Made by a program: the position numbers and the translations under genes. From NCBI RefSeq assembly GCF_001866655.1, contig NZ_MLYR01000074.1:1-61647 (forward strand): a stretch of 61,647 bases of DNA, in the 5' to 3' direction. Source of the DNA: Bacillus sp. MUM 116. GTDB taxonomy: Bacteria; Bacillota; Bacilli; Bacillales; Cytobacillaceae. The notes beneath the pieces were generated by a model. It worked only from the letters and a program-made list of their open reading frames with translations, searched no databases and was not told the origin of the DNA. Position 1 is the first letter of the stretch. Each line of letters starts with the position of its first letter. Below, piece by piece: positions 1-10,710 of the stretch.

Positions 1-29
1 CTAGGAAAAAAGCAGTTCATTTTTTCCCT

Positions 30-66
30 CGAGGGGCAGGACGCTTGCGCTAGACAATTCTAAAAG
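30..66 (+). repeat. Dispersed repeat family A, partial copy 1
   Basis: This is the 3' end of a ~135-bp repeat found complete at 19733-19867. The shared core CGAGGGGCAGGACGCTT is followed by a conserved GACAATTCT end. Only the last ~35 bp are present, so the copy is truncated. It lies downstream of the bkd operon terminator. I see nothing else in 1-91. Confidence 0.75.
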
Positions 67-91
67 ACGAAATTTTTTCTTTACTTTTAAG

Positions 92-120
92 AAAAATACC
101 GCCAAAACTGGCGGTATTTT
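92..120 (-). terminator. Terminator of the bkd operon
   Basis: A 12-bp perfect stem (93-104 with 109-120) with an AAAC loop lies directly after the bkdB stop codon. Read on the minus strand, the stem is GC-rich in its upper part and ends in a U run, the form of an intrinsic terminator. Confidence 0.85.
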
Positions 121-1431
121 TTAATAAATGGATGTTGTAGATCTCGAAGTATTTTCTAGTATTTCTTTTACTCTTTGTAAGAAACGGCCACAAATAAGAC
201 CGTCTAAGACTCTATGGTCAAGAGACATACATACATTCACCATATCACGTACGGCAATCATCCCATTATTCATAACGACCGGACGCTTCACAATCGATTC
301 AACCTGCAGAATCGCTGCCTGCGGATAATTAATGATTCCCATTGATTGAACCGAGCCAAATGAACCGGTATTGTTCACGGTAAATGTACCGCCCTGCATA
401 TCCTCAGACTTCAGCTTTCCTGCTCTTACTTTTACAGCAAGTTCGGAGATTTCACGGGCAATCCCTTTAATCGTTTTTTCATCGGCCTGCTTAATAACCG
501 GAACGTAGAGAGCATCATCCGTTGCAACCGCAATCGAAATATTAATATCCTTTTTTTGAATAATCTTATCCCCTGCCCACATCGAATTGATCTGCGGGAA
601 TTCCTTTAGTGCTTGAGCAACTGCTTTTACAAAGAAAGCAAAGAAAGTTAAATTGAAGCCTTCCTTTTTCTTAAACTCGTCTTTAATAGAGTTACGATAC
701 TCTACCAAATTAGTCGCATCAACCTCTATCATCGTCCAGGCATGAGGGGCTTCGTGCTTGCTGCGCAGCATGTTGGCGGCAATTGCTTTGCGTACACCTG
801 TAACCGGAATTTCAATGTCCCCAGTCTCAACCGGCACATTTACAGACGGTGCAGCTGTTTTTAGTGCAACTGTCTGCTGACTTGCTACAGGCTGTTCGGT
901 TTTCTTTACATCTGAAGGCTGAATAACAGACTGTTTGGCTGGTTCAGTTTTCGTTCCAGCTACTGGAATATTCCCGGACTCAATCAACTTTAGCAAATCT
1001 TTTCTTGTAATTCTTCCACCTGCACCTGTTCCCTGCACTTTAGCCAAGTCAATTCCGTGCTCTTGTGAGAGTTTTAAAACTGCTGGGGAATATCTGCCAA
1101 TATTTCCATTTGATGCAGCTGGAATGACTGTATCTGTTGCTTTACCTTGTATAGGAGCTGCTTCTGTTGTTGCACCTTCATTTTCGCCGCCCTCTATCTC
1201 AATCATACAAATGATTTCGCCCACAGCTAATGTATCCCCTTCTGCGGCAATCAGTTCTTTTATTACTCCTGTAAATGAAGACGGAACCTCTGCATTTACC
1301 TTATCCGTCATGACCTCTGCAAGCGGGTCATATTTATTTACCTTATCCCCAACAGAAACTAGCCATTTACTAATGGTACCCTCTGTAACGCTTTCCCCTA
1401 GTTGAGGCATTTTTATTTGTTCAAATACCAA
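121..1431 (-). CDS. bkdB: Branched-chain 2-oxoacid dehydrogenase E2 (dihydrolipoyl acyltransferase)
   Basis: This is the core subunit of the cytoplasmic branched-chain 2-oxoacid dehydrogenase; it moves the acyl group from lipoyl-lysine to CoA. The domains are a lipoyl domain (about 2-77, lipoylated K44 in TDKVNAE), an Ala/Pro/Thr-rich linker, the peripheral subunit-binding domain (about 113-150) and the catalytic acyltransferase domain (about 205-430) with the H406-x3-D410 active site (DHRVLDG). The start is a TTG, 9 nt after AAAGGAGG. It is the last gene of the bkd operon, followed by a strong terminator. A generic pyruvate dehydrogenase E2 is excluded by the operon context. Confidence 0.95.
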   Translation of the reverse strand: MVFEQIKMPQLGESVTEGTISKWLVSVGDKVNKYDPLAEVMTDKVNAEVPSSFTGVIKELIAAEGDTLAVGEIICMIEIEGGENEGATTEAAPIQGKATDTVIPAASNGNIGRYSPAVLKLSQEHGIDLAKVQGTGAGGRITRKDLLKLIESGNIPVAGTKTEPAKQSVIQPSDVKKTEQPVASQQTVALKTAAPSVNVPVETGDIEIPVTGVRKAIAANMLRSKHEAPHAWTMIEVDATNLVEYRNSIKDEFKKKEGFNLTFFAFFVKAVAQALKEFPQINSMWAGDKIIQKKDINISIAVATDDALYVPVIKQADEKTIKGIAREISELAVKVRAGKLKSEDMQGGTFTVNNTGSFGSVQSMGIINYPQAAILQVESIVKRPVVMNNGMIAVRDMVNVCMSLDHRVLDGLICGRFLQRVKEILENTSRSTTSIY

Positions 1432-1492
1432 AGCATGAAACCTCCTTTAGTGCATTTACTACCGCGGATTATTTTTCATCCCTAGCTCACCT

Positions 1493-2476
1493 TTAAAAAT
1501 CTGCTAATTCACGCATTGCTTTTTCAACTTTGTCCGGGTTTACCATAAAATATTTTTCCATTGTAGGTGCATACGGCATAGCCGGTACATCTGGTCCTGC
1601 TAAACGTTTAATTGGCGCATCCAATTCAAATAAACAATTTTCGGCAATTATCGCAGATACTTCACTCATGATACTGCCTTCTTTATTGTCCTCCGTAACG
1701 AGCAGTACCTTCCCAGTTTTAGAAGCAGCTTCAATAATTGCTTCTTTATCCAACGGGTAAACAGTTCTTAAATCAAGAATATGGGTTGAAATTCCGTCCT
1801 TAGCTAATTTTTCAGCTGCTTGAAGGGCAAAATGAACACATAGACCATAAGTAATGACCGTAATGTCATCACCTTCACGTTTCACGTCAGCTTTACCAAT
1901 TGGGAGAGTGTAATCATCAGTCGGAACTTCCCCTTTAATCAACCGATAGGCTCGTTTATGTTCAAAGAAGAGAACTGGATCATTGTCGCGAATCGCTGCT
2001 TTTAATAATCCTTTCACATCATAAGGAGTTGATGGCATAACGATTTTTAAACCTGGTTGATTCGCAAACACTGCTTCAACCGATTGGGAATGGTACAGAG
2101 CCCCATGTACACCACCGCCATATGGCGCCCGGATGACAATCGGGCAATTCCAATCATTATTTGAACGGTAGCGAATTTTCGCTGCTTCTGAAATAATTTG
2201 GTTTACAGCAGGCATGATAAAATCAGCAAACTGCATTTCTGCAATCGGCCGCATCCCATACATGGCTGCACCGATTCCTACACCAGCAATGGCTGATTCA
2301 GCAAGCGGTGTATCAATCACCCGCTCTTCTCCAAATTGTTCATATAATCCTTGTGTGGCCTTAAATACGCCACCCTTTTTCCCTACATCTTCCCCAAGAA
2401 CAAATACCTTAGGGTCTCTTTCCATTTCTTCACGAATGGCCATTGTTACCGCGTCGATATAAGAAATTACCGCCAT
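1493..2476 (-). CDS. bkdAB: Branched-chain 2-oxoacid dehydrogenase E1 beta subunit
   Basis: This is the beta half of the thiamine-diphosphate-dependent E1 decarboxylase of the branched-chain keto-acid complex. The 327-residue length is usual for the family. The N-terminal half has the pyrimidine-binding fold (GEDVGKKGGVFKAT, ADFIMPAVNQI) and the C-terminal half is transketolase-like (VTEDNKEGS). The ATG follows AAGGGGG at 7 nt. It lies 12 nt downstream of bkdAA, so the two E1 subunits are probably translated in a balanced way. Its product should form a heterotetramer with BkdAA. Confidence 0.95.
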   Translation of the reverse strand: MAVISYIDAVTMAIREEMERDPKVFVLGEDVGKKGGVFKATQGLYEQFGEERVIDTPLAESAIAGVGIGAAMYGMRPIAEMQFADFIMPAVNQIISEAAKIRYRSNNDWNCPIVIRAPYGGGVHGALYHSQSVEAVFANQPGLKIVMPSTPYDVKGLLKAAIRDNDPVLFFEHKRAYRLIKGEVPTDDYTLPIGKADVKREGDDITVITYGLCVHFALQAAEKLAKDGISTHILDLRTVYPLDKEAIIEAASKTGKVLLVTEDNKEGSIMSEVSAIIAENCLFELDAPIKRLAGPDVPAMPYAPTMEKYFMVNPDKVEKAMRELADF

Positions 2477-2488
2477 GTTACGTCCCCC

Positions 2489-3484
2489 TTACATATCCCC
2501 ATAAACGAATTTCATTGCATCTTCAGGTGCAGCATACGGGGCATTTTCCGCATAGTCAGTTGCCTCATTCACTAAATTCATTACTCGATCATTGATTTCT
2601 TTTTCCAAGTCATCATTCAGGACACCTGTTTCCTTAAGGTAAGCACCAAATGTAATAATCGGATCCTCGGTTTTTGCTTTTGCCACTTCATCTTGTGCAC
2701 GATAAGATCGATCATCATCATCAGAAGAGTGTGGTGTCAAACGGTAAGAAACCGTTTCAATTAAAGTCGGACCCTCGCCACGACGGCCGCGGTCAGCAGC
2801 CTCTTTCACAACTTTATAAACTTCTAACGGGTCATTCCCATTCACTGTGAATCCAGGCATTCCATAGCCTATTGCACGATCTGAAACCTTCTCGCACGCT
2901 AATTGTTTTTCAATTGGTACGGAAATGGCATACTTATTATTTTCACACATAAAAATGACAGGAAGCTTGTGGACACCGGCAAAATTTGCCCCTTCATGGA
3001 AATCACCTTGATTGGAAGACCCTTCCCCAAATGTCACAAACGTTACTAAATCCTTTCCTTCCATTTTTCCGGCCAATGCAACACCTACTGCATGTGGGAC
3101 CTGAGTTGTTACGGGTGAAGAACCTGTTACAATACGATTTTTCTTTTGGCCAAAGTGTCCTGGCATTTGCCTTCCGCCTGAATTAGGATCTTCGGCTTTT
3201 GCAAATCCCGAAAGCATTAGATCCTTTGTCGTCATTCCAAATGTTAAAACAACTCCCATATCCCGGTAATACGGGAGTACATAGTCTTTTTCCAGATCAA
3301 GTGCAAATGCCGCTCCGACTTGAGCTGCTTCCTGGCCCTGGCATGAAACAACAAATGGGATTTTCCCTGCGCGGTTTAATAACCACATCCGCTCATCAAT
3401 ACGGCGGGCTAAGACCATTGTTTCATACATTTCTAATACTTTTTCATCACTTAAACCTAATGCATCATGTCGCTTTTCAGCCAT
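2489..3484 (-). CDS. bkdAA: Branched-chain 2-oxoacid dehydrogenase E1 alpha subunit
   Basis: This is the alpha half of E1; it binds thiamine diphosphate and decarboxylates the 2-oxo acids derived from Val, Leu and Ile. The visible TPP motif is GEGSSNQGDFHEGANFA followed ~25 residues later by ENNKYAIS. The reading frame stays open to 3631, overlapping lpdV, but the ATG at 3484 has a proper Shine-Dalgarno (AGGGAGG) and gives the usual ~330 residues starting MAEKRHDALG. I therefore reject the upstream extension. It is in the operon between lpdV and bkdAB. Confidence 0.95.
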   Translation of the reverse strand: MAEKRHDALGLSDEKVLEMYETMVLARRIDERMWLLNRAGKIPFVVSCQGQEAAQVGAAFALDLEKDYVLPYYRDMGVVLTFGMTTKDLMLSGFAKAEDPNSGGRQMPGHFGQKKNRIVTGSSPVTTQVPHAVGVALAGKMEGKDLVTFVTFGEGSSNQGDFHEGANFAGVHKLPVIFMCENNKYAISVPIEKQLACEKVSDRAIGYGMPGFTVNGNDPLEVYKVVKEAADRGRRGEGPTLIETVSYRLTPHSSDDDDRSYRAQDEVAKAKTEDPIITFGAYLKETGVLNDDLEKEINDRVMNLVNEATDYAENAPYAAPEDAMKFVYGDM

Positions 3485-3534
3485 TAATTTATTCCTCCCT
3501 TTTGATTCGCTTAAAAAATGTAAATGGAGTAAGT

Positions 3535-4956
3535 TTATCCGTGTAATGCTCTGCCATCTACAGCTAGTGCAGCTTCCCCAATTGCTTCTGATAGAGTAGG
3601 GTGAGGATGGATGGTGTGAGCCACTTCCCAAGGTGTTGCATTTAATACCATTGCAAGCCCAGCTTCTGAAATCATATCGGTTACATGGGGACCAATCATG
3701 TGTACCCCTAAAATATCATTGGATTCTTCATCGGCAATAATTTTCACAAATCCATCCGATTCACCAAAAACGAGCGCTTTACCGATGGCACGGAATGAAA
3801 ATTTGCCCACTTTTACTTTATGCCCAGAATTAAGCGCTTGCTCCTCAGTAATACCGACACTAGAAACCTCAGGATTACTATAAATACATTTTGAGATTAA
3901 TTTATAATCTACTGGTAAAGGATCTCCTCCCGCTATATGCTCAACTGCAACGATACCTTCATGTGATGCAACATGCGCAAGCTGCATTCCGCCAATCACA
4001 TCTCCGATTGCATAGATATGGGATTCCTTTGTTTGATAAAATTCATTTGTGACAATATTCCCTTTTTCAAGCTGTATTTCGGTATTATCAAGTCCTATTC
4101 CTTCGGTATTCGTTTGACGCCCGACGGAAACAAGGAGCTTTTCAGCCTTAAATTCTTTTAAACTGCCTTTTACTTCTGCAGAGATTGCCACTTCTTCACC
4201 TTTTAAAATAGTTTCCGGAAGGACCTTTGCACCCGTTACAATCTTTATCCCTTTTTTCTTCATTAACCGTTGCATTTCTTTTGAAATATCTCTATCTTCT
4301 GTAGGGATGACACGGTCTGCATACTCAATTACCGTAACGTCAACCCCAAAATCAGATAGCATTGAGGCCCATTCAATACCAATTACTCCCCCGCCAACAA
4401 TGATGATGGAAGATGGTAAGTTTTCCAGCTCTAACGCTTCATCCGATGATATTACTTGGTTTCCATCAATCTCAAGTCCTGGAAGGGTTTTTGGTCTTGA
4501 ACCGGTCGCAATTATTACATTTTTGGGGATGAGCATTTCATTTTCTTCACCGTTATTCATTTCCACAGAGATGGTACCAGGCATTGGCGAAAAGATGGAA
4601 GGACCTAAAATTCGGCCCAATCCCTCATATACATCGATTTTCCCTTGTTTCATCAAATGCTGTACTCCTTTATGAAGAGTATCGATGATTTTTGTTTTTC
4701 TTTCTTGAACTTTAGTAAAATTAAAAGTTACTTCGCCTGTGATTACACCAAAATCTTCACTATGTTTTGAAGTAGCATAGACCTCCGCACTTCTAAGCAG
4801 GGCTTTGCTTGGAATACAGCCTTTATGTAAGCATGTGCCACCTAGTTTTCCTTTTTCAACAATTGCTGTTTTTAAACCAAGCTGTGAGGCACGGATTGCA
4901 GCAACATAGCCGCCTGTTCCTCCTCCAAGAATGACCAAATCATACTCTTGTGCCAT
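3535..4956 (-). CDS. lpdV: Dihydrolipoamide dehydrogenase (E3) of the bkd complex
   Basis: This FAD flavoprotein reoxidises dihydrolipoamide with NAD. It has an N-terminal FAD-binding GGGTGGY (11-17), the redox disulfide C42/C47 in [15 protein letters not shown], a second NAD-binding GGGVIG, and the C-terminal HPHPTLSE active-site motif contributed to the partner subunit. The 473-residue length is typical. The ATG follows GGGGAGG. It overlaps the end of buk by 17 bp, indicating translational coupling. The symbol lpdV marks it as the bkd paralogue rather than the pdh one; that rests on operon context. Confidence 0.95.
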   Translation of the reverse strand: MAQEYDLVILGGGTGGYVAAIRASQLGLKTAIVEKGKLGGTCLHKGCIPSKALLRSAEVYATSKHSEDFGVITGEVTFNFTKVQERKTKIIDTLHKGVQHLMKQGKIDVYEGLGRILGPSIFSPMPGTISVEMNNGEENEMLIPKNVIIATGSRPKTLPGLEIDGNQVISSDEALELENLPSSIIIVGGGVIGIEWASMLSDFGVDVTVIEYADRVIPTEDRDISKEMQRLMKKKGIKIVTGAKVLPETILKGEEVAISAEVKGSLKEFKAEKLLVSVGRQTNTEGIGLDNTEIQLEKGNIVTNEFYQTKESHIYAIGDVIGGMQLAHVASHEGIVAVEHIAGGDPLPVDYKLISKCIYSNPEVSSVGITEEQALNSGHKVKVGKFSFRAIGKALVFGESDGFVKIIADEESNDILGVHMIGPHVTDMISEAGLAMVLNATPWEVAHTIHPHPTLSEAIGEAALAVDGRALHG

Positions 4957-6079
4957 TATATTTCCTCCCCAAACTAATAAATTTTGCTACTTTACAAGAA
5001 TCAGGATATATTTTTACCTCTTCTTCGCCACGCAAGACACGAAGGGCTCCTTCAGCCAACGCTTGAAGTTCATTTTCTCCAGGATGGACGATACAATCTG
5101 CAATCCAATTCACTCGATTAATAATGGATTGGACAAAATCCTTTCCATAAGCAAGACCGCCTGTTAAAACAATGGCATCCACTTTTCCAAATAGAACAGC
5201 ACTTGCAGCACCAATTTCTTTTGCCACCTGATAAGCCATTGCATCATATACAAGCTTTGCGTCTTGATTTCCTGCTTCAATCATTTCTTCAACCTTAACT
5301 GCGTTATTTGTTCCAAGATACCCGACAAGACCTCCTTGGCCCACCAGCATTTTCATAATTTCTTCCCGGTAGTATTCTCCCGAAAACGCAAGGGCAATTA
5401 AATCTCCGGCCGGAACGGTTCCAGCACGTTCCGGGCTAAAAGGCCCGTCACCGTGAAGACCATTATTGACATCTACAACCTTTCCTTGGTTATGGACCCC
5501 AACGGTAATTCCACCACCCATATGGGTAACAATTAAATTTAAGTCTGAGTATTTTTTCCCCAGTTCTTTTGCCACTCTTCTTGCAACGGCCTTTTGGTTC
5601 AATGCATGAAAAATACTTTTTCGTTCAATTAACGAGAAACCGGATATTCTAGCAATTGGGTCGAGCTCATCGACAACAACTGGGTCCACAATATAGGACG
5701 GGATATTAAGACCAGATGCTATTTCATATGCTATTATACCACCTAAATTCGATGCGTGTTGCCCTGAATATCCATTTCGTAAATCTAACAACATTTTGTC
5801 ATTAACTGCATAGGTTCCGCCTTCTACCGGACGCAGCAATCCTCCGCGTCCGCAAACCGCGGACAATTTGGAAATATTAATTCCTTCATGTTCTAATGTT
5901 TCCAGGATAGTGTTTTTTCTAAATTCGTATTGATCAATAATATTTAGGTAAGAATTAATCAAATCAGCGTCATGTCGAATCGTTTTTTCAAAAATGGAAG
6001 TTTCATTATCGAAAACCCCTATCTTGGTAGAAGTTGAGCCAGGGTTAATGATGAGTAATCGATATTTTTTATCTTTCAC
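4940..6079 (-). CDS. buk: Butyrate kinase (branched-chain acyl kinase)
   Basis: This acetokinase-family ASKHA enzyme makes ATP from butyryl- or branched acyl-phosphate formed by Ptb. The N-terminal phosphate-binding loop [15 protein letters not shown] and the later [12 protein letters not shown] are visible. The frame is open up to 6160, but homologues begin at the residues encoded from the GTG at 6079, 7 nt after TTGGGGG, giving 379 residues. A ~225-bp gap containing a hairpin (6253-6276) separates it from bcd, although both lie in the same operon. Confidence 0.92.
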   Translation of the reverse strand: MKDKKYRLLIINPGSTSTKIGVFDNETSIFEKTIRHDADLINSYLNIIDQYEFRKNTILETLEHEGINISKLSAVCGRGGLLRPVEGGTYAVNDKMLLDLRNGYSGQHASNLGGIIAYEIASGLNIPSYIVDPVVVDELDPIARISGFSLIERKSIFHALNQKAVARRVAKELGKKYSDLNLIVTHMGGGITVGVHNQGKVVDVNNGLHGDGPFSPERAGTVPAGDLIALAFSGEYYREEIMKMLVGQGGLVGYLGTNNAVKVEEMIEAGNQDAKLVYDAMAYQVAKEIGAASAVLFGKVDAIVLTGGLAYGKDFVQSIINRVNWIADCIVHPGENELQALAEGALRVLRGEEEVKIYPDSCKVAKFISLGRKYNGTRV

Positions 6080-6252
6080 GGTTTGACCCCCAATTTGTGA
6101 TCGATAGATTAAGACGCAAAGAAAATATATTTTCCGTCTATTTAGTGTGTATTTTTTCAATCGGTAATGTTTTACATTTGAGTGGTCACTAATAAAGTAA
6201 TTTCTATAAATAGCAAATTTTAAACAGAGCGAAGTTTGTCTCTACCAAGGAA

Positions 6253-6276
6253 AGCGCTGAATTTTCATTCAGCGCT
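6253..6276 (-). other. Intercistronic hairpin between bcd and buk
   Basis: A 9-bp perfect inverted repeat, AGCGCTGAA / TTCAGCGCT, has a 6-nt loop and lies between the bcd stop and the buk start. No U run follows on either strand, so it is unlikely to be a simple terminator. It may instead be an RNA processing or stabilising element that sets the ratio of ptb-bcd to downstream transcripts; that role is inferred. Confidence 0.6.
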
Positions 6277-6303
6277 CTATTGTCGGGTATTATTTACTGT
6301 TTT

Positions 6304-7401
6304 TTATTTTCTGCGGCTTAAAATATGATGTCCGTTTTGGAGGAATTGACTGCGTGAATTGCGCATTCTTTCAATCCGTTCCTCTACCAGGCGATCTGCT
6401 GCAACGTATGTTGGGATACAATCCCGCTTTGAAATTTCAATAATTTTTTCAATACTCGTGTATAGCTGTTCAACCTTTTTCAAGGCACGATCGTGATTAT
6501 ATCCGTAAAGCTCGTCGGCTACATTGATTACTCCACCGGCATTGATTACATAATCAGGTGCGTAAACAATTCCCATTTCATGGATAACATCACCATGACG
6601 AGTATCTTTTAATTGATTGTTAGCTGATCCAGCAATTACTTTTGCTTTTAACTGAGGGATTGTATCATCGTTAATCGTAGCTCCAAGGGCACACGGAGCA
6701 TAAATATCACATTCCACACCATATATATCATTAGGGTCTACGGGACGTGCCCCAAAGTCTTCTACAGCACGCAATACTGCTTCCTTGTTAATATCGGTAA
6801 CAATCAATTGTGCTCCTTCTTCATGAAGGTGTTTGCAAAGTGTATAAGCAACATTACCAACGCCCTGAACAGCTACTACTTTTCCTTCGAGGGAATCTGT
6901 TCCAAAGGCTTCCTTGGCTGCAGCTTTCATGCCTAGGTAAACACCATAAGCCGTTACTGGTGAAGGATTTCCTGAGGACCCGAAAGCAGGGGAAATTCCA
7001 GTAACATAGTCAGTTTCTTCATGGATTAAATCCATATCGGCAACAGTTGTACCTACATCTTCAGCTGTAATATATCTGCCGTTTAAACCTTGAATGTAAC
7101 GACCAAAAGCCCTGAACATTTCTTCGTTTTTATCTTTACGAGGGTCACCAATGATGACCGTTTTACCACCGCCAAGATTTAATCCGGCGGCTGCATTTTT
7201 ATAGGTCATTCCTCTAGCCAATCTTAGTGCATCCTCAATTGCAGCTTCTTCTGATTCATATGTCCACATTCGAGTACCACCCAATGCCGGACCTAGTGTT
7301 GTATCATGGATTGCTATAATTGCTTTTAAACCTGAAGATTTATCCTGACAGAATACCAATTGTTCGTAATCGTATTTTTCTAAATATTTGAAAATTTCCA
7401 T
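6304..7401 (-). CDS. bcd: Leucine (branched-chain amino acid) dehydrogenase
   Basis: This Glu/Leu/Phe/Val dehydrogenase family enzyme deaminates Leu, Ile and Val to their 2-oxo acids with NAD, supplying the bkd complex. The catalytic region [11 protein letters not shown] and the Rossmann GxGxxA loop (VQGVGNVA) are clear. The start is the ATG at 7401, with GAGGAGG 8 nt upstream; the open frame extending to 7449 overlaps ptb and is not used. The 365 residues match the family. It follows ptb in the operon. Confidence 0.95.
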   Translation of the reverse strand: MEIFKYLEKYDYEQLVFCQDKSSGLKAIIAIHDTTLGPALGGTRMWTYESEEAAIEDALRLARGMTYKNAAAGLNLGGGKTVIIGDPRKDKNEEMFRAFGRYIQGLNGRYITAEDVGTTVADMDLIHEETDYVTGISPAFGSSGNPSPVTAYGVYLGMKAAAKEAFGTDSLEGKVVAVQGVGNVAYTLCKHLHEEGAQLIVTDINKEAVLRAVEDFGARPVDPNDIYGVECDIYAPCALGATINDDTIPQLKAKVIAGSANNQLKDTRHGDVIHEMGIVYAPDYVINAGGVINVADELYGYNHDRALKKVEQLYTSIEKIIEISKRDCIPTYVAADRLVEERIERMRNSRSQFLQNGHHILSRRK

Positions 7402-7430
7402 ATTAAAATTCCTCCTCATTATTGAAAAAA

Positions 7431-8336
7431 CTAGTTTGCCACAGAGCATATGGCTAGGGCAAGAGAATATAACTTGCTTTCAGCGGAGTCAGCCCTTGAG
7501 GTTAACACGATAGGCGCTTTTGCACCGGCAATCACAGCTCCTACTTTTGCATTTGCAAAATAAACCAATGATTTATATAATACGTTTCCAACCTCAATGG
7601 CAGGTACGACCAATATATCTGCATTGCCTGCTACTTCACTACTAATTGCTTTATGTTCCGCCGCTAAAACTGAAACGGCAATATCCAATGCCAACGGACC
7701 ATCAATAATACATCCGGTAATTTGCTCACGCCTATTCATCACAGTTAATGCAGCAGCATCAACAGTTGCCTGCATGGAGGGATTTACCGTTTCAACAGCA
7801 GCAATTAAAGCTACTTTTGGTGTTTCAATTCCAATCCCATTTGCAATGGCAACTGCATTTTTAATGATTTGTGCCTTGTGTGTCAAATCCGGAGAAATGT
7901 TCATTGCAGAGTCCGTAACAATTGTAAAACGGTCATAATGTGGGATTTGAAAAACAGCAACATGTGAAAGGATATTGCCGGTCCTTAAACCATAATCCTT
8001 ATTCAACACTGCCTTTAGGATAATATTGGTCGATATATTCCCTTTCATTAACACATCTGCTTCTTTATTTGAAACTGCTTTAACCGCTAATCCAGCAGCT
8101 TGTTCATTTGTGCCTGCATGAACAATCCGTATACTTTTATCTGACTTTATTTTGAGTTGCTTAGCCTCAATCATCTGATTAATTTTTTCCTGATTACCAA
8201 ATAAAATAAAATTGGCAAGATTTCGTTCAACTGCATCCATTACCGCTTCAATAACGACGAAATCCTCTGCAACAGCCACTGCAACAGTATTTTTTTTTAG
8301 TTGGGTTGCTCTGTCAATTAATGAATCCAGCAACAA
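7431..8336 (-). CDS. ptb: Phosphate butyryltransferase
   Basis: This phosphotransbutyrylase converts branched acyl-CoA or butyryl-CoA plus phosphate to acyl-phosphate and CoA, for ATP recovery by Buk. The 301-residue protein belongs to the PTA/PTB family ([40 protein letters not shown]). It is the first gene of the operon and starts 46 bp downstream of the sigma-54 promoter, so transcription begins with this gene. Its end is 29 bp from the bcd start codon. Confidence 0.93.
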   Translation of the reverse strand: MLLDSLIDRATQLKKNTVAVAVAEDFVVIEAVMDAVERNLANFILFGNQEKINQMIEAKQLKIKSDKSIRIVHAGTNEQAAGLAVKAVSNKEADVLMKGNISTNIILKAVLNKDYGLRTGNILSHVAVFQIPHYDRFTIVTDSAMNISPDLTHKAQIIKNAVAIANGIGIETPKVALIAAVETVNPSMQATVDAAALTVMNRREQITGCIIDGPLALDIAVSVLAAEHKAISSEVAGNADILVVPAIEVGNVLYKSLVYFANAKVGAVIAGAKAPIVLTSRADSAESKLYSLALAICSVAN

Positions 8337-8382
8337 GTTGTCATCAACCCTTCCACTACAAAATCAATTCCAATTAAACAAA

Positions 8383-8400
8383 TTGCAAGAATCATGCCAA
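8383..8400 (-). promoter_or_regulatory. Sigma-54 (-24/-12) promoter of the bkd operon
   Basis: The minus strand reads TTGGCATGATTCTTGCAA, matching the sigma-54 consensus TGGCAYR-N4-TTGCW at both the GG and GC elements with correct spacing. It lies 46 bp upstream of ptb and beside bkdR, the sigma-54 activator gene. B. subtilis bkd is known to be SigL/BkdR-dependent, which agrees. Confidence 0.92.
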
Positions 8401-8409
8401 CCCAAAATA

Positions 8410-8424
8410 TTGAAAGCGCTTTAT
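8410..8424 (-). promoter_or_regulatory. cre-like site next to the bkd promoter
   Basis: TTGAAAGCGCTTTAT matches the CcpA operator consensus WTGNAANCGNWNNCW at all but one position. It lies ~10 bp upstream of the -24 element, where bound CcpA could block activation by BkdR. Carbon repression of bkd is inferred, not shown. Confidence 0.4.
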
Positions 8425-8466
8425 TTATTTAACCTTTCAAATGCAATTTTCTTCATACTATGAAAT

Positions 8467-10539
8467 TTATTGCATGCTATTATTTTCAAGTTTAAATTTA
8501 TCAAGTTTGTAATATAAGTTTCGGACAGATAATCCAAGCGTTTTAGCTGTTAAGGTTTTATTTCCATTTAATCGGTTTAACGTGTCACGAATAATCCTTG
8601 CTTCATACTCCTCAACCATTGCTGATAAGGGCCGGTCCTGATCATCAGGATTTTGCAATATCCCTGATTCTCTATGAAAAGGGGGGATATTTTTAAGTTC
8701 AGGCAGGTGTTTTACGTCAATATAGGATTCATTAAATTTCATAAAAATAATAGCCCGCCCGAGAATATTTTCAAGTTCTCGGACATTTCCCGGCCAATCA
8801 TACCCCAATAATACCGCCATGGCAGCATGAGTAACCCCTTCAACATTACGTCCATAGTCACGATTAATTTTTTGAATAAGCCGATCACATAATAAAGGAA
8901 TTTCCTCTTTTCTCCTTTTTAGCGAGGGAATATGTATGGGCATTCGATTTAAACGATAGTATAAGTCTTCCCTAAAAGTACCCTTGGCAATTCCTTTTTC
9001 AAGGTTCACATTAGTTGCGGCAATGACTCGGACATTAATCGCTACTGGTTTTGTTCCACCAACACGGATAATTTCATTTTCCTGTAAAACCCGTAAAAGT
9101 TTTGCTTGAGTGTTTGCAGGAAGTTCACCAATTTCGTCAAGAAAAATACTCCCATTGTTCGCTTCCTCGAAAAGCCCGGTTTTTCCGCCTCTTCTCGCTC
9201 CGGAAAAAGCTCCCTCTTCATAACCGAACAATTCACTTTCCAACAATGATTCCGAAATTGCCGCACAATTGACACGAACAAATTTGTTATATTTTCTATC
9301 ACTTGCATTATGAATCGCATGAGCAAAAAGTTCTTTTCCAGTTCCGGATTCGCCTCGAAGCAGGACGGTAGCAGGAGTTTTTGCACCAAGCTTCGCCTGT
9401 TCAATGGCCAACAGCATTTCCCCGGATTTTCCGATAATGTCTTCAAAGGTGTATTTTGCTTCAAGCGTTCGAATGATTTGTCGTGCTCGATGCAATTCCC
9501 TGCTCAACGATTTGATTTCTGACATATCATGGATAACTCCCACACTGCCATTTAGTTTTCCATTTACAATAATCGGTGCAACATTAACAATCACTTCTTT
9601 CTTGCTTGGCCCCACCCTCATTGCGACGCCTCGAACGGCTTTTCTTGTCTGTAAAACCTTCATATGCATACTTTCGCCTTCGGATATATCAGCCGTTGCA
9701 GGCTGCCCGATTACTTGTTCCTCTGTAAGCCCGGTTAAGCGGGTATAAGCCCGATTAATTAGGATTCCCCGGCCGTCTTCATCAACAACGGAAATAGCTT
9801 CATCGCTGGATTGGATAATGGCTTGCAGCATCGTTTGGATTTCTTTTAAATCAGTTATTTCTTCAGCCAAATCGACAATCTCTGTAATATCTTTAAAAAC
9901 GGCAAAGGCCCCGATAAGTGTACCGTTTTCTTCAATAATCGGAATTCTTGTTGTTATGATTTTTCGGCCATTGCTCAAAATCATTTCTTGGTTTGCTTCA
10001 ATTCTTCTCGTCTCTAATATATGAGGAAGCCTGCTTTCTGGTATCACTTCACAGACATAATTACCAATTGCATCCTCTTTTTTTACTCCCATCATTTCTT
10101 CTGCCCGGCGATTAAAAAGAATGATTATCCCACTTTTATCTATAACTGCCATTCCGTCATTCGTGGAATTAAAAATTAATTCCTGTTGGTATGACTCATG
10201 CTGATGCCTTTTGATAAGTTCTTCCTTTTCCTCCATCAATTTCGATATAAGGAATGCAACACTTCCGGGAATTAATATGGTTTTACTTGGTTTATTCCTT
10301 CTTATTTCCTGAAATATTTTCTCATCTCCAGTAACCTCGATAATGATGTCGATGTTTTCATATAAAAAGGAATGCCAGTCCACACCAGTTTTGATGCCTT
10401 CTTTTTGTGCCAACAAAATTCCAGGTGCATCTGTATTACGGTCTACCACTGCATAAACATCTAATACTTCTGTTTCTTTTAAAATTTTTAATATCGCTGT
10501 TCCACCTTTTCCGGCCCCGACAATCATTACATTTTGCAT
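8467..10539 (-). CDS. bkdR: Sigma-54-dependent activator of the bkd operon
   Basis: This is a bacterial enhancer-binding protein of ~690 residues. It has an N-terminal nucleotide-binding-like segment ([11 protein letters not shown]), two PAS domains (about 110-330), the AAA+ sigma-54 interaction domain with Walker A GESGTGKE, and a C-terminal Fis-type helix-turn-helix ([15 protein letters not shown]). The sigma-54 contact loop reads GAFSGA rather than the usual GAFTGA. The ATG at 10539 (MQNVMIVG) has GGAGG 7 nt upstream, better than the upstream in-frame start. It is encoded just upstream of the promoter it should activate, on the same strand. Confidence 0.93.
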   Translation of the reverse strand: MQNVMIVGAGKGGTAILKILKETEVLDVYAVVDRNTDAPGILLAQKEGIKTGVDWHSFLYENIDIIIEVTGDEKIFQEIRRNKPSKTILIPGSVAFLISKLMEEKEELIKRHQHESYQQELIFNSTNDGMAVIDKSGIIILFNRRAEEMMGVKKEDAIGNYVCEVIPESRLPHILETRRIEANQEMILSNGRKIITTRIPIIEENGTLIGAFAVFKDITEIVDLAEEITDLKEIQTMLQAIIQSSDEAISVVDEDGRGILINRAYTRLTGLTEEQVIGQPATADISEGESMHMKVLQTRKAVRGVAMRVGPSKKEVIVNVAPIIVNGKLNGSVGVIHDMSEIKSLSRELHRARQIIRTLEAKYTFEDIIGKSGEMLLAIEQAKLGAKTPATVLLRGESGTGKELFAHAIHNASDRKYNKFVRVNCAAISESLLESELFGYEEGAFSGARRGGKTGLFEEANNGSIFLDEIGELPANTQAKLLRVLQENEIIRVGGTKPVAINVRVIAATNVNLEKGIAKGTFREDLYYRLNRMPIHIPSLKRRKEEIPLLCDRLIQKINRDYGRNVEGVTHAAMAVLLGYDWPGNVRELENILGRAIIFMKFNESYIDVKHLPELKNIPPFHRESGILQNPDDQDRPLSAMVEEYEARIIRDTLNRLNGNKTLTAKTLGLSVRNLYYKLDKFKLENNSMQ

Positions 10540-10638
10540 TTTGTAGCCTCCATTCATTAAAACAGGAAACTTTTTTCATAATAAGCAGCAAAATTCATGC
10601 AATTTTTTTCATATTTATTGTATATCGAAAGGTTTAGC

Positions 10639-10666
10639 TTGACAAATATATTCGTTGTACTATTAT
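10639..10666 (+). promoter_or_regulatory. Probable sigma-A promoter of yqzF
   Basis: TTGACA (10639-10644), a 16-bp spacer and TATTAT (10661-10666) are on the plus strand, pointing at yqzF ~200 bp downstream. Repeat A copy 2 lies between promoter and gene and would be part of the untranslated leader. Confidence 0.5.
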
Positions 10667-10710
10667 TTTCGTGAGAAGCTTTTTCTTAATATTAGAATTT
10701 ATAAATTGCC

